Shown: positions 54,844 through 64,000 of the stretch, in pieces
Layout of the letters: the number at the start of each line of letters is the position of its first letter
Numbering within the stretch: position 1 is the stretch's first letter
Source: Qingshengfaniella alkalisoli
GTDB lineage: Bacteria; Pseudomonadota; Alphaproteobacteria; Rhodobacterales; Rhodobacteraceae
NCBI RefSeq assembly: GCF_007855645.1
Contig: NZ_CP042261.1
Span: 166,501 to 230,500 of the forward strand
Length of the DNA: 64,000 nt
Direction of reading: 5' to 3'
Translations under genes and position numbers: made by a program
Notes under the pieces: generated by a model
The model's input: the letters and a program-made list of their open reading frames with translations, nothing else
What the model was told of the DNA's origin: nothing
Databases searched by the model: none

Positions 54844-55656
54844 ATGTCCAACCGTCCCCGTATCGCGATCACAGGTGTCTCTGGCCGGATGGGGCAGATG
54901 CTGGTCAAGAACGTGTCCGACAATGATGCAGTCGAGTTGTCCGGTGCCATTGAGCGCACTGATCACGAATGGGTCGGCCAGGACGTGGGTGTTGCGATGG
55001 GCGGGCAGCCATTGAACCTGGCGGTCACGGATGATGCGGCGCAGGCGATTGCTGCAGCGGATGTGGTGATCGACTTTACAGCTCCGACTGCGACGCTGGC
55101 TTTCGCCGAACTGGCGGCACGGCACGGCACGGCGCATGTCATCGGCACAACCGGCATGAACGACGAGCAACTGGCTAGCATCGCAAACTCTGCCCGGAAA
55201 ACCGCCATTGTCCGAGCGGGCAACATGAGCCTTGGCGTGAACCTGCTGGTCGGGCTGACGCGTCGTGTAGCGGCCGCGCTTGACGAAGATTTCGACATCG
55301 AAGTGGTCGAGGCGCATCACCGCTACAAGGTGGACGCACCGTCTGGCACGGCGCTGATGTTGGGCGAAGCAGCCGCCGAGGGTCGCGGTGTCAAGCTGCG
55401 CGATGTTGCTGACCGTGGCCGCGACGGGATCACGGGTGCCCGCAAGCGGGGGGATATCGGTTTCACGGCAATCCGGGGTGGCGATGTGGTCGGCGAACAC
55501 GATGTAATCTTCGCGGCGGACGGAGAACGGATCGTCATACGTCACTTGGCAACGGATCGCGGGATCTTTTCGCGCGGCGCGGTCAAGGCCGCGATCTGGG
55601 CTGTCGGGAAACCTGCGGGCGAGTATTCTATGGCCAATGTTCTTGGGCTGGAATGA
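54844..55656 (+). CDS. dapB: 4-hydroxy-tetrahydrodipicolinate reductase
   Basis: DapB reduces the second diaminopimelate/lysine intermediate with NAD(P)H. The 270-residue product has the cofactor motif [16 protein letters not shown], the mid-region [20 protein letters not shown], the catalytic block [20 protein letters not shown], and [20 protein letters not shown]. Length is normal. Its stop overlaps the rnhB start by four bases, so the two are co-translated. Confidence 0.97.
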   Translation: MSNRPRIAITGVSGRMGQMLVKNVSDNDAVELSGAIERTDHEWVGQDVGVAMGGQPLNLAVTDDAAQAIAAADVVIDFTAPTATLAFAELAARHGTAHVIGTTGMNDEQLASIANSARKTAIVRAGNMSLGVNLLVGLTRRVAAALDEDFDIEVVEAHHRYKVDAPSGTALMLGEAAAEGRGVKLRDVADRGRDGITGARKRGDIGFTAIRGGDVVGEHDVIFAADGERIVIRHLATDRGIFSRGAVKAAIWAVGKPAGEYSMANVLGLE

Positions 55657-56291
55657 CCGTTTCGTTGCCGGATTTCTCGCGTGAGGCGCTGCTGTATCGT
55701 CATGGCGTGAAGCGGATCGCTGGCGTGGATGAAGTCGGTCGAGGTCCGCTTGCGGGGCCGGTGACGGCTGCGGCTGTGTGGTTAGACCCGAACAACATCC
55801 CCGATGGGTTGAACGATTCGAAAAAGCTTAGCCCCAAGCGTAGGGAAGCATTGTTCGAGATGCTGTTGCAGGAGGCTGATGTGTCCATTGCGCATGCCAG
55901 CGTCGCGGAAATTGATGAACATAATATTCTACGTGCTTCGCACATGGCGATGATGCGTGCGTTGGCGGGGCTGAAGGGCCGGGCGGACTATGCGTTTATC
56001 GACGGGACGCTGAAGCCCAAGGGTTTGAACCTGCCGGCGGATATGATCGTGAAAGGGGATGCGAAAGCGCAATCCATCGCGGCCGCATCGATTGTCGCCA
56101 AAGTGGCGCGTGACCGGATCATGGCAGAGCTCGACCATGCATTCCCGCATTACGGATGGGCAACGAATGCGGGCTACCCGACCGTCGCCCATAAACTGGC
56201 GTTGAAAGAACATGGGGTCACACCACATCATAGGCGTTCTTTCCGGCCGGTCCACAATATCTTGTATCCAGACACAATCGTAACATCTTGA
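55653..56291 (+). CDS. rnhB: Ribonuclease HII
   Basis: RNase HII removes ribonucleotides from DNA. The 212-residue product has the catalytic motif [20 protein letters not shown], then the family segment [20 protein letters not shown], and [20 protein letters not shown]. The ATG overlaps the dapB stop. After its stop comes an AT-rich region containing GANTC sites before ccrM. Confidence 0.96.
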   Translation: MTVSLPDFSREALLYRHGVKRIAGVDEVGRGPLAGPVTAAAVWLDPNNIPDGLNDSKKLSPKRREALFEMLLQEADVSIAHASVAEIDEHNILRASHMAMMRALAGLKGRADYAFIDGTLKPKGLNLPADMIVKGDAKAQSIAAASIVAKVARDRIMAELDHAFPHYGWATNAGYPTVAHKLALKEHGVTPHHRRSFRPVHNILYPDTIVTS

Positions 56292-56330
56292 TTCAAAAAA
56301 ATAAATTGACGGCGAATCAGGTTTGAATCA
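56289..56330 (+). promoter_or_regulatory. GANTC-bearing inverted repeat upstream of ccrM
   Basis: TGATTCAAA (56289-56297) is inverted as TTTGAATCA (56322-56330), and both arms contain a GANTC site; a third GANTC lies between them (56314-56318). GANTC is the target of CcrM itself. A possible promoter element TTGACG (56306-56311) lies inside. It suggests methylation-sensitive control of ccrM, as known from Caulobacter, but this is inference. Confidence 0.5.
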
Positions 56331-56346
56331 TTTTGAGCCTCAATAA

Positions 56347-57477
<1,131 letters not shown>

Positions 57478-58557
57478 TCACTGCGCGCCGCTGGCCTTTT
57501 GTGTTGGCGGCGCGTCCAGCTGATTTTTCACCACATCATAGACCTTGCGCATCACCGTTGGCAGCGATGATGGTGCCAGCTTCGCTACAAATTCACCATG
57601 TTTCGGCTCGCTTGCCAGGGCGACCTCCGCGAATAGTACGCGCAAGCGCAGATGGAAATGCGTGAAGGTGTGTCTCACCTCCGAAGGCATTTCGATCCAT
57701 TCGGCGTTGATGGGGGGCGCCTCCAGTGGCTGATCGGACCAGTCGCTTCCGGGCCAGCCGAGCATCCCACCAAGCAGCCCTTTGTCGGGCCGCGTTTCCA
57801 GCAGCCACGCCCCGTCTAACCGACGAACCACATAGGCGATCCCGTATCTGACAGGTTTGGGCTTCTTGGGTTCCTTGCGCGGCAGTTCGTTCGTGATACC
57901 CGCCGCGCGCGCCTTGCAGGGCGCCTGCCAGGGGCAGATGCCGCAGGCGGGATTGCGTGGTGTGCAGATCGTCGCGCCAAGGTCCATGACCGCTTGCGCG
58001 TAATCGCCAGGTCGTTCCAGTGGCGTCAACGTATCTGCAAAAGCGGTCAGTTCGGGTTTTGCCTTGGGCAGCGGTGTCTCGATACGATGCAGCCGTGCCA
58101 TGACGCGCTCTACATTCCCGTCGACGACGGTACTTGGCGCGTCGAACGCAATCGCGGAGATCGCCGCAGCCGTGTAGGGGCCGACACCAGGCAACTGGAT
58201 CAACTCGTCTCGCGTTCGCGGGAAAGCACCCGCCAGGTCGTCACGAATGACTCGCGCGCATTTCAAAAGGTTTCGCGCGCGTGCATAGTAGCCAAGCCCC
58301 GCCCATTCCGCCATGATTTCAGCGTCTTCGGCATTTGCCAGGGCGATGACGGATGGCCAGCGCCGGGTGAAGCGCTCGAAATAGGATTTTACGGCCGCGA
58401 CGGTGGTTTGTTGCAGCATGATTTCTGACAGCCAGACGTGGTACGGTTCGGGTATTGCACCGGCCTTGCGATCGGCAGGGCTGACACGCCAGGGCAAGCT
58501 GCGGGCGTGCCGGTCATACCAGGCCAGTAGGTCGGAGGGGTTAGCGGCTTCACGCAA
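57478..58557 (-). CDS. mutY: Adenine DNA glycosylase
   Basis: MutY removes adenine opposite 8-oxoguanine. The 359-residue product has the catalytic glutamate in WLSEIMLQQTTVAAVKSYFE, the helix-hairpin-helix and aspartate in LPGVGPYTAAAISAIAFDAP and VVDGNVERVM, and the 4Fe-4S cluster cysteines in CTPRNPACGICPWQAPC. A C-terminal NUDIX-like domain follows. The TTG start is preceded by AAGGAT. The stop abuts the ccrM stop, convergent with no gap. Confidence 0.94.
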   Translation of the reverse strand: MREAANPSDLLAWYDRHARSLPWRVSPADRKAGAIPEPYHVWLSEIMLQQTTVAAVKSYFERFTRRWPSVIALANAEDAEIMAEWAGLGYYARARNLLKCARVIRDDLAGAFPRTRDELIQLPGVGPYTAAAISAIAFDAPSTVVDGNVERVMARLHRIETPLPKAKPELTAFADTLTPLERPGDYAQAVMDLGATICTPRNPACGICPWQAPCKARAAGITNELPRKEPKKPKPVRYGIAYVVRRLDGAWLLETRPDKGLLGGMLGWPGSDWSDQPLEAPPINAEWIEMPSEVRHTFTHFHLRLRVLFAEVALASEPKHGEFVAKLAPSSLPTVMRKVYDVVKNQLDAPPTQKASGAQ

Positions 58558-58638
58558 GCTTTATGATCCTTTTCCCAAATCGCTATGGTCATGGCGGCGC
58601 GGTGCGTTAGGATGCGACCCAGCGAATAACGGAACGAT

Positions 58639-59163
58639 ATGGCCCAGAAGACCCAATCCACTTATCCCCGACGCAGACGCGGTAAAGGGTTTACGAAGGC
58701 TGGCGGCCTTGTGCAAACCCAGATCCGTAAGGTAGGCGAAACACGCGGGTTCGCAGTGAGCCGGTTGGTCACTCACTGGGCCGAGGTGGTGGGCGATGAT
58801 ATCGCAAAGCTGTGCCAGCCTCTGAAAGTTTCCTATGCCAAGGGTGGCATGGGTGGCACGCTGACTGTCCTGACCCGAGGCGCGGCTGCGCCGATGGTGC
58901 AAGGTTACTTGCCGTCGATCCGCGACCGCGTGAATGCGTGCTACGGCTATAACGCCATCTCGCGTGTCAGTGTGACGCAGACTGCACCAATGGGCTTCGC
59001 AGAAGGCCAGACTCCCTTCACATACCGGCGAACGCAGCCTGTCGTACCTGCGCCACAGGATCATCCGAAGGCGCGCGAAGCGGCGGCGGGCGTATCCGAT
59101 CCCGGATTGCGAGCGGCGCTTGAATCGCTTGGTGCCAACATCATGAACGATACGAACAATTGA
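58639..59163 (+). CDS. dciA: DUF721 / DciA family protein
   Basis: A 174-residue protein of the DUF721 family that includes DciA, a helper of replicative helicase loading in many bacteria without DnaC. The family core is LVTHWAEVVGDDIAKLCQPL followed by the TLTVLTRGAAAPMVQGYLP segment. Assignment to DciA function is inference from the family. It starts divergent from mutY and is followed closely by a DsbA-like gene. Confidence 0.8.
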   Translation: MAQKTQSTYPRRRRGKGFTKAGGLVQTQIRKVGETRGFAVSRLVTHWAEVVGDDIAKLCQPLKVSYAKGGMGGTLTVLTRGAAAPMVQGYLPSIRDRVNACYGYNAISRVSVTQTAPMGFAEGQTPFTYRRTQPVVPAPQDHPKAREAAAGVSDPGLRAALESLGANIMNDTNN

Positions 59164-59171
59164 GGTTATCG

Positions 59172-59780
59172 ATGAACAGACGTGAATTTTCTGCCCTGAT
59201 GCTGGCGAGCGCCGGTGGTGCCGCTATTGGCGCACCGGCTGCATTTGCTCAGGACGCGCCGGAAATCGTTGAAATGGCGTTGGGCGCGGAAGATGCGCCG
59301 GTGACGATTGTTGAATACGCGTCATTCACGTGTCCGCACTGCGCGAATTTCCACACGACGGTCTTCAAGGACCTTAAAACTAACTACATCGACACCGGAA
59401 AGGTCCGGTTCATCTATCGTGATGTTTATTTCGACCGCTTCGGCTTGTGGGCGGCAATGGTCGCACGTTGCGGCGGCGAGATGCGGTTTTTCGGGATCGC
59501 TGATATGCTGTACAGCCGTCAGAAGGAATGGATCGGTGAAGGCGACCCGGCGACCGTCGTGGATAATCTGAAGCGTATCGGCAAGACAGCAGGTCTGACG
59601 GACGAGGCGCTCGATGCCTGTCTGCAAGATGGCGCGAAGGCCGAGGCGCTGGTCGCCTGGTATGAAGAGAACGCCAAGGCGGATGACATCAGTTCCACGC
59701 CCAGCTTCATCGTCAACGACGAGAAGTTCAGCAATATGAGCTATGATGACTTCGCGAAAGCCATAGACGAGCGGGTCTGA
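59172..59780 (+). CDS. DsbA-family thiol-disulfide oxidoreductase
   Basis: A 202-residue periplasmic thioredoxin-fold protein. The N-terminus (MNRREFSALMLASAGGAAIG) looks like a twin-arginine signal. The active site is CPHC in EYASFTCPHCANFHTTVF near residue 52, and the cis-proline loop is STPSFIVNDEKF. Relatives introduce disulfides into exported proteins. An upstream TTG start is less likely. It follows dciA by eight bases. Confidence 0.9.
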   Translation: MNRREFSALMLASAGGAAIGAPAAFAQDAPEIVEMALGAEDAPVTIVEYASFTCPHCANFHTTVFKDLKTNYIDTGKVRFIYRDVYFDRFGLWAAMVARCGGEMRFFGIADMLYSRQKEWIGEGDPATVVDNLKRIGKTAGLTDEALDACLQDGAKAEALVAWYEENAKADDISSTPSFIVNDEKFSNMSYDDFAKAIDERV

Positions 59781-59791
59781 AACGCTTCAAC

Positions 59792-59816
59792 GGGCGGCTA
59801 GCTTTCAGGGCCGCCC
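59792..59816. terminator. Hairpin at the dsbA-lpxK junction
   Basis: GGGCGGC (59792-59798) pairs with GCCGCCC (59810-59816) between the convergent dsbA-like gene and lpxK and touches the lpxK stop. No T-tract follows on either strand, so any terminator function would be weak. Confidence 0.3.
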
Positions 59817-60802
59817 AACCCGATCCGCGCCAGTTCGTGATCGATTTCGGTCCAGCTTTCCGGCTCCAACCTGACCGGCAGCGTCAGCACTTTGTGGCGG
59901 AAACCGGGTGGCATCCGCACCTGATCCTTTTCCGTGGTGACGAGTTGCAGCCCCTTCGCCTTCGCCTGCTGTTCCAGCCGTGACAGAAGCGCGGGCGCTA
60001 GCGGTTGATGATCGCCCAGAGCGACTGCATCTACGATATCGGCGCCTTGCGACTTTAGCGTGTTGAAGAACTTCTCCGGACGCCCGATCCCTGCAAAGGC
60101 GAGCACGCGCAGCCCGTGCCAGTCCATGCCCATCTGCAGCGGTTCCAGCCGCGCTTGGATTGAGGGGCAGGTGACTTGATCACCCCATCTGGTCTGGAAG
60201 GTCGCCTGATCGTCCGCCTCGCCAACGGAAAGCAGCAGATCGGCGCGCGCAAGGCCCGGTCCGACCGGTTCGCGCAATGGTCCGGCGGGCAGTACCCGTC
60301 CGTTTCCGAATCCCGTCGCGGCATCCACGACAACTATCGACAGGTCTTTCGTCACTGATGGGTTCTGAAATCCGTCATCCAGAAGGATGCTGTCCGCTCC
60401 TTCCGCAACGGCGGCAGCAACGCCGGCGGCGCGGTCCTTTGCGATCCATGTCGCGGTGAAGGCTGCGTGCAAGAGCGCCTCGTCGCCGGTTTGTTCGGCT
60501 GAATGACGGTTAGGGTCCACCTTGGTGGGGCCTTCGATGTTGCCGCCATAGCCCCGCGTGACCACCGCAGGATTGTACCCGTTTGCGATCAGCCGTTGGG
60601 TCAGGGAAATCACGACGGGTGTCTTGCCGGTGCCGCCTGCGTTCAGGTTGCCTACACAGATGACTGGCACGGGTGCGGACTGCCCCACGATCCCTGCCCG
60701 GCGCGCCGTGCCCCAAGCGTAAAGGGCCGCAAGAGGTGAGAGTAACCGGCTTGCCAGAGCGGGCCGGCCAGGTGGCCTGTTCCAGAAGCGCGGCGGCCGC
60801 AT
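59798..60802 (-). CDS. lpxK: Tetraacyldisaccharide 4'-kinase
   Basis: LpxK phosphorylates the 4' position of the lipid A disaccharide at the inner membrane. The 334-residue product has a P-loop NLNAGGTGKTPVVISLTQRL, then the family segment SVIVVDAATGFGNG-like DLSIVVVDAATGFGNGRVLP and FAGIGRPEKFFNTLKSQGAD. A hydrophobic N-terminal stretch is typical. Its ATG overlaps the waaA stop by one base, so the two are co-translated. Confidence 0.95.
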   Translation of the reverse strand: MRPPRFWNRPPGRPALASRLLSPLAALYAWGTARRAGIVGQSAPVPVICVGNLNAGGTGKTPVVISLTQRLIANGYNPAVVTRGYGGNIEGPTKVDPNRHSAEQTGDEALLHAAFTATWIAKDRAAGVAAAVAEGADSILLDDGFQNPSVTKDLSIVVVDAATGFGNGRVLPAGPLREPVGPGLARADLLLSVGEADDQATFQTRWGDQVTCPSIQARLEPLQMGMDWHGLRVLAFAGIGRPEKFFNTLKSQGADIVDAVALGDHQPLAPALLSRLEQQAKAKGLQLVTTEKDQVRMPPGFRHKVLTLPVRLEPESWTEIDHELARIGLGGPES

Positions 60803-62088
60803 CACGCGACCTTTTCGGGCAGATGGTCGTGGATCAATGCCAGCGCCTTGTCCGTGGCCGCGGCACCGCTGGAAGAGATTTCCCATGCAGCGTAGGCCAT
60901 CGGTGCAATGCGATCAGGTTGCAGCAATTCCACCACAGCCGCTGCCAGTTCACCATCATTGTGCACCACGCGCGTTGCCCGCGCGTCTTCGAGGCGGGCA
61001 TAGATGTCGCGGAAATTATTGACATGCGGGCCGCAGAGGATGGCGGATCCGAGCGCAGCGGGTTCAAACGGATTGTGCCCGCCAACGGGTACCAAGGACC
61101 CACCAACGAAGCTCAGTGGGGCTATGCGATACCACAGCCCCATCTCGCCCAACGTATCGGCCAGGTAGATTTGCGTGGCGTCATCAGGGTCTTCGCCCGC
61201 AGATCGCTGCGCCACCTTCCATCCGTCTTCGCGCAGCATCTTGGCGATCGCATCACCTCTGTCGGGGTGGCGAGGAGCGAGAATCATCATAAGCTTGACC
61301 GACGACCGCAATGCCTGACGGTGGGCTGTGGCGACGGTTTCCTCTTCACCCGGGTGGGTGGAGGCGGCGAGCCAGACCGGTCGGTTTTTCATAAGCCCCA
61401 TCAGCCGTGCAAATTCGTTTTCGTCGCACGGCGGCGGGGGGGCGCCTTCCTTGAGCGTGCCGGAAATCAGAAGCTGCTCTGGCGGGTATCCGAAACGCCG
61501 CAGCGCGGAGGCCGTCACATCGTCTTGTGCTTGGATCGCGTCGAAGCGAGACAGAAGCGATCCGAGCGCGCCGCCCAGCTTTGCCCAGCGTTGCGCGCTT
61601 TGCGCCGAAAGCCGCGCATTGATCAGCAACATGGGAATGCCCCGTGCGCGTGTCTCGGTGATCAGTGTGGGCCAGAATTCGCTTTCGACGAAAACGGCAA
61701 GATCGGGCTTCCAGTGATCCAAAAACCGCGTGACGAAGCCGCCGATATCAATCGGCACATACTGATGCACACAGCGGGGGGGCAGGCGCGTGGACAGGAT
61801 TGAGGCAGAGCTGACGGTACCGGTCGTGACCAGGAAGCGCAGGTCCGACTCGGACTCTGCCAGCCGTTCCATCACCTCGATAAGGGACAGCACCTCACCA
61901 ACGCTGGCCGCGTGGAACCACAGCAGGCGGCCTTCGGGACGGGGCAGCGACGGATGGCCGCTGCGTTCCTCGATGCGGTCAGGATCTTCTTTGCCCGCCA
62001 CCAGTCGTTTCTGAAGCTTACGCCGACCCCAGCCTTCTGCGCGGGCGGTGATGGCAAGATATATGGCAAGCGCGATTGATCGACCCAT
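60802..62088 (-). CDS. waaA: 3-deoxy-D-manno-octulosonic acid transferase
   Basis: WaaA adds Kdo to lipid A precursor at the inner membrane. The 428-residue product has an N-terminal membrane anchor, WFHAASVGEVLSLIEVMERL, the GT30 block PDLAVFVESEFWPTLITETR and PVGGHNPFEPAALGSAILCG near the end. The length is normal. It is followed directly by lpxK, matching a shared lipid A assembly role, and lies nine bases after the DUF4170 gene. Confidence 0.95.
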   Translation of the reverse strand: MGRSIALAIYLAITARAEGWGRRKLQKRLVAGKEDPDRIEERSGHPSLPRPEGRLLWFHAASVGEVLSLIEVMERLAESESDLRFLVTTGTVSSASILSTRLPPRCVHQYVPIDIGGFVTRFLDHWKPDLAVFVESEFWPTLITETRARGIPMLLINARLSAQSAQRWAKLGGALGSLLSRFDAIQAQDDVTASALRRFGYPPEQLLISGTLKEGAPPPPCDENEFARLMGLMKNRPVWLAASTHPGEEETVATAHRQALRSSVKLMMILAPRHPDRGDAIAKMLREDGWKVAQRSAGEDPDDATQIYLADTLGEMGLWYRIAPLSFVGGSLVPVGGHNPFEPAALGSAILCGPHVNNFRDIYARLEDARATRVVHNDGELAAAVVELLQPDRIAPMAYAAWEISSSGAAATDKALALIHDHLPEKVA

Positions 62089-62097
62089 ACAGTGCGA

Positions 62098-62343
62098 CTA
62101 GTTCCCGAGTTCTTCCGTGGCCGAGGCCGCTGCTTCTTCATCGCGAAGACGATGCAGATGAGCGATGAAGTAGCGTGTGTGGGCATCATCAACCGTGCGC
62201 TGCGCTTCGGATCTCCAAGCGTCATAGGCTGATTTGTAGTCGGGGTACATTCCGACGATGTGGATGTCGTCGATGTTCTTGAAGACGGTTTTGGTCGGGT
62301 CGACGAGTTCGCCGCCGAACACGAGATGCAGACGCTGGGCCAT
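62098..62343 (-). CDS. DUF4170 family protein
   Basis: An 81-residue alphaproteobacterial protein of the DUF4170 family, of unknown function, recognised by MAQRLHLVFGGELVDPTKTV and the following DDIHIVGMYPDYKSAYDAWR. It is small, soluble and has no visible catalytic motif. The frame is open far upstream but the family start is the ATG chosen. It lies between cysQ and waaA, as is common in this group of genomes. Confidence 0.85.
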   Translation of the reverse strand: MAQRLHLVFGGELVDPTKTVFKNIDDIHIVGMYPDYKSAYDAWRSEAQRTVDDAHTRYFIAHLHRLRDEEAAASATEELGN

Positions 62344-62396
62344 CGCTACTCTCCGGTTACTGGTTTGGCGGCACAGTAGGGAATTGCGGGCTGCGG

Positions 62397-63194
62397 TCAA
62401 GCAATTGGCAGTTGAGTCCGTGCAAGCAAATTCTCGTGAAGAGGCGCAGGCGCGGCGATGACACCTTCGACATAGGGGCGAGTATTGTTGAAGCTCAGTC
62501 GTTTGCCGTGCCGGTCCGAGACGGTAGCGCCCGCTTCGGATGCGATCAGCGATCCGGCGGCGATGTCCCATTCCCAGCTATTGCGGAACGTGACCATTGC
62601 GTCGAACCGTCCCTGTCCTACCAGGGAAAGCCGATAGGCCAGCGACGAACGAAACTGCCTGTCAACCAGGGGCGTGCCCCCGGGCCAGAAATCGGGCCCC
62701 AGTGTCCATTTGTTGGCCAACATGGTCGCGCCGGAAATCTCCGTCCGCTGGCTTGCTGATATCGGGCTGCCGTTCAGTTGCGCACCCCCACCTTTTGTTG
62801 CGATGAACAGGCGTTGATGGATGGGCAGAAAGACGACTGCGGTCGTGACCTTTGTCCCGCGCACCACGGCCAGTGAATGAGCCCAGGTCTTGGCCCCGTC
62901 GATGAAGGCACGGGTGCCGTCGATGGGGTCGATCACGAAGATGCTGTGGTCGTCGCGATGATTAGGATTGTCCTCGGTTTCCTCGGACAGCCAGCCATAG
63001 TCGGGGCGTGCCCGCGTCAGCGTGCGATAGAGCCAGCGGTCGATCTCCAGATCCGCTTCGGACACGGGGCCGGCTTCCAGCGGCTTGTGCCAGACCTCCG
63101 GATCGCGTCTCCAGTAACGGGTTGCGATCTCACCTGCTTCATGTGCAGCCTTGGTCAAAAGCTCGAGATCGGCAAGGTCCTGCGGATCAGGCAC
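62397..63194 (-). CDS. cysQ: 3'(2'),5'-bisphosphate nucleotidase, inositol monophosphatase family
   Basis: A 265-residue phosphatase of the inositol monophosphatase superfamily, closest by pattern to CysQ, which removes the 3'-phosphate of PAP in sulfate assimilation. Metal motifs are WLSEETEDN, DPIDGTRAF and EWDIAAGSLIASEAG. The GTG start overlaps the upstream gene's stop; a TTG six bases further upstream is also possible. Position next to lipid A genes suggests nothing about the substrate; an inositol phosphatase is the alternative. Confidence 0.85.
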   Translation of the reverse strand: MPDPQDLADLELLTKAAHEAGEIATRYWRRDPEVWHKPLEAGPVSEADLEIDRWLYRTLTRARPDYGWLSEETEDNPNHRDDHSIFVIDPIDGTRAFIDGAKTWAHSLAVVRGTKVTTAVVFLPIHQRLFIATKGGGAQLNGSPISASQRTEISGATMLANKWTLGPDFWPGGTPLVDRQFRSSLAYRLSLVGQGRFDAMVTFRNSWEWDIAAGSLIASEAGATVSDRHGKRLSFNNTRPYVEGVIAAPAPLHENLLARTQLPIA

Positions 63195-64000
63195 CGGCAA
63201 TGGTCATGCCTTCAACCAGCAGCGATGGGATGACGCGTGACAAGTGCAAGCGCGCATCGTTGGCCGGTTGGATCGTCCGCAGCATGTCGCGCAGATTGCC
63301 CGCGATAGTACATTCATTCACGGGGTAGGTGACTTCACCGTTCTCCACCCAGAAGCCTGATGCGCCGCGTGAATAGTCTCCCGTGTTCGGGTTGATGGTG
63401 GCCCCGATCATGGATGTCACCAGCAGACCTGTTCCCATGTCGCGGATCAGGTCGTCGCGGCTGCGGTCGCTCTGCGTCAGGCTGACATTGGAAACGGAAG
63501 GCGAAGGCGGTGCGGTCGTCCCCCGCGCCGCGTTGGCCGTGCTGGCCATGCCCAGCTTTCTCCCCGTCGCCAGATCGAGCACCCACCCCGTCAAGATCCC
63601 GTTCGCGACGATGTCGCGCCGCCGCGTTGGCAGTCCTTCGCCATCAAAGGGCTTGGAACCGGAGACACGTTTGCGATGCGGGTCTTCCGTCAGTGTCAGC
63701 GTCGCGGGCAGAACCTGTTCATCCAGAGCGTCGCGCAGGAATGTCGCACCACGCGCCACCGCCGTTCCGTTGATGGCAGACAGCAGATGGCCAATCAGCG
63801 ACCCGGAAATGCGTTCGTCGTAAAGGACCGGGAAGGCTCCGGTCGGAGGTTTCCTTGACCCCGCTCGCGCCACCGCCCTTTTCCCCGCTATGCGACCGAT
63901 CTCTTCGGGCGATATGACATCGGCCTGAAATATCCGGTAATCCCCGAAAGCGTCGCGTTCCATATTCGTCCCGCTTCCGGTGATGGCAACACACCCGGTG
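63187..64000 (-). CDS. PmbA/TldD family metalloprotease-like protein, 5' end missing
   Basis: The window ends inside this gene; the visible 270 C-terminal residues keep the frame open to position 64000. Motifs seen are ISGSLIGHLLSAINGTAVAR, LPTRRRDIVANGILTGWVLD, and NTGDYSRGASGFWVENGEVT, typical of the TldD/PmbA family that cleaves unfolded or antibiotic peptides with a partner. The zinc-binding HExxH of TldD lies in the missing part, so TldD and PmbA cannot be separated. It overlaps cysQ by eight bases. Confidence 0.87.
   Translation of the reverse strand, partial: TGCVAITGSGTNMERDAFGDYRIFQADVISPEEIGRIAGKRAVARAGSRKPPTGAFPVLYDERISGSLIGHLLSAINGTAVARGATFLRDALDEQVLPATLTLTEDPHRKRVSGSKPFDGEGLPTRRRDIVANGILTGWVLDLATGRKLGMASTANAARGTTAPPSPSVSNVSLTQSDRSRDDLIRDMGTGLLVTSMIGATINPNTGDYSRGASGFWVENGEVTYPVNECTIAGNLRDMLRTIQPANDARLHLSRVIPSLLVEGMTIAGA

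Noticed and set aside
60673-61803. Open frame of 376 codons on the plus strand
   Set aside because: It runs opposite waaA and lpxK, both clearly conserved, and shows no recognisable domain.

Overview
The window is a stretch of ordinary, gene-dense chromosome from an alphaproteobacterium, most likely of the Rhodobacterales (roseobacter group). The evidence is the 338-residue RpoA with its typical N-terminus, short-form HisG paired with HisZ and an unusually long HisS, a CcrM-type GANTC methyltransferase, HspQ, DUF1489 and DUF4170 proteins, and a high GC content with very tight gene packing. I see 73 protein genes, one TPP riboswitch, and no rRNA, tRNA, insertion sequence, prophage or CRISPR array. 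No gene-free stretch exceeds about 220 bases.

Layout. 1-5595: the end of the spc and the alpha ribosomal operons (rpmD end, rplO, secY, adk, rpsM, rpsK, rpoA, rplQ), with several hairpins in the gaps. 5710-9843: DUF1489, then hisS-hisZ-hisG on the minus strand and divergent slyX. 9859-11160: UDP-glucose dehydrogenase. 11224-16658: a seven-gene thiamine salvage operon (thiM-thiE-thiD-thiY-tenA-thiZ-thiX) behind a TPP riboswitch, every junction a 4-base overlap. 16689-22557: a membrane glycerophosphodiester phosphodiesterase plus a phospholipase A2-like protein on the minus strand, divergent from adenine deaminase and AMP nucleosidase. Together these look like lipid-phosphate and purine recycling. 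22689-29149: HU, a VOC protein, a DMT exporter, a GST with a divergent WYL regulator, aroC, yggS, an L,D-transpeptidase and ribA. 29311-37445: an orphan response regulator, an acyltransferase, exonuclease III, a thioredoxin-TPR protein, LON-domain and Trm112-like proteins, UbiH, an amidase and an aminotransferase. 37457-43655: ftsK-lolA, a lytic transglycosylase lipoprotein, hspQ and ggt. 43850-49295: free Met sulfoxide reductase, RluA, an SDR, KtrAB potassium uptake, 1-Cys peroxiredoxin and a GT29 sialyltransferase-like protein. 49408-54753: the rbfA-truB-rpsO-pnp RNA/ribosome cluster with two inserted genes. 54844-64000: dapB-rnhB, ccrM, mutY, dciA-dsbA, lpxK-waaA, DUF4170, cysQ and a truncated PmbA/TldD gene.

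Nothing here is a clear new multi-gene system. The points most worth a second look are a four-copy 11-bp tandem repeat beside a perfect hairpin between rpoA and rplQ, a GANTC-bearing inverted repeat in front of ccrM, a branched pnp leader, the PLA2-like/GDPD pair, the GT29-like protein, and four convergent gene pairs whose stop codons share the same four bases.
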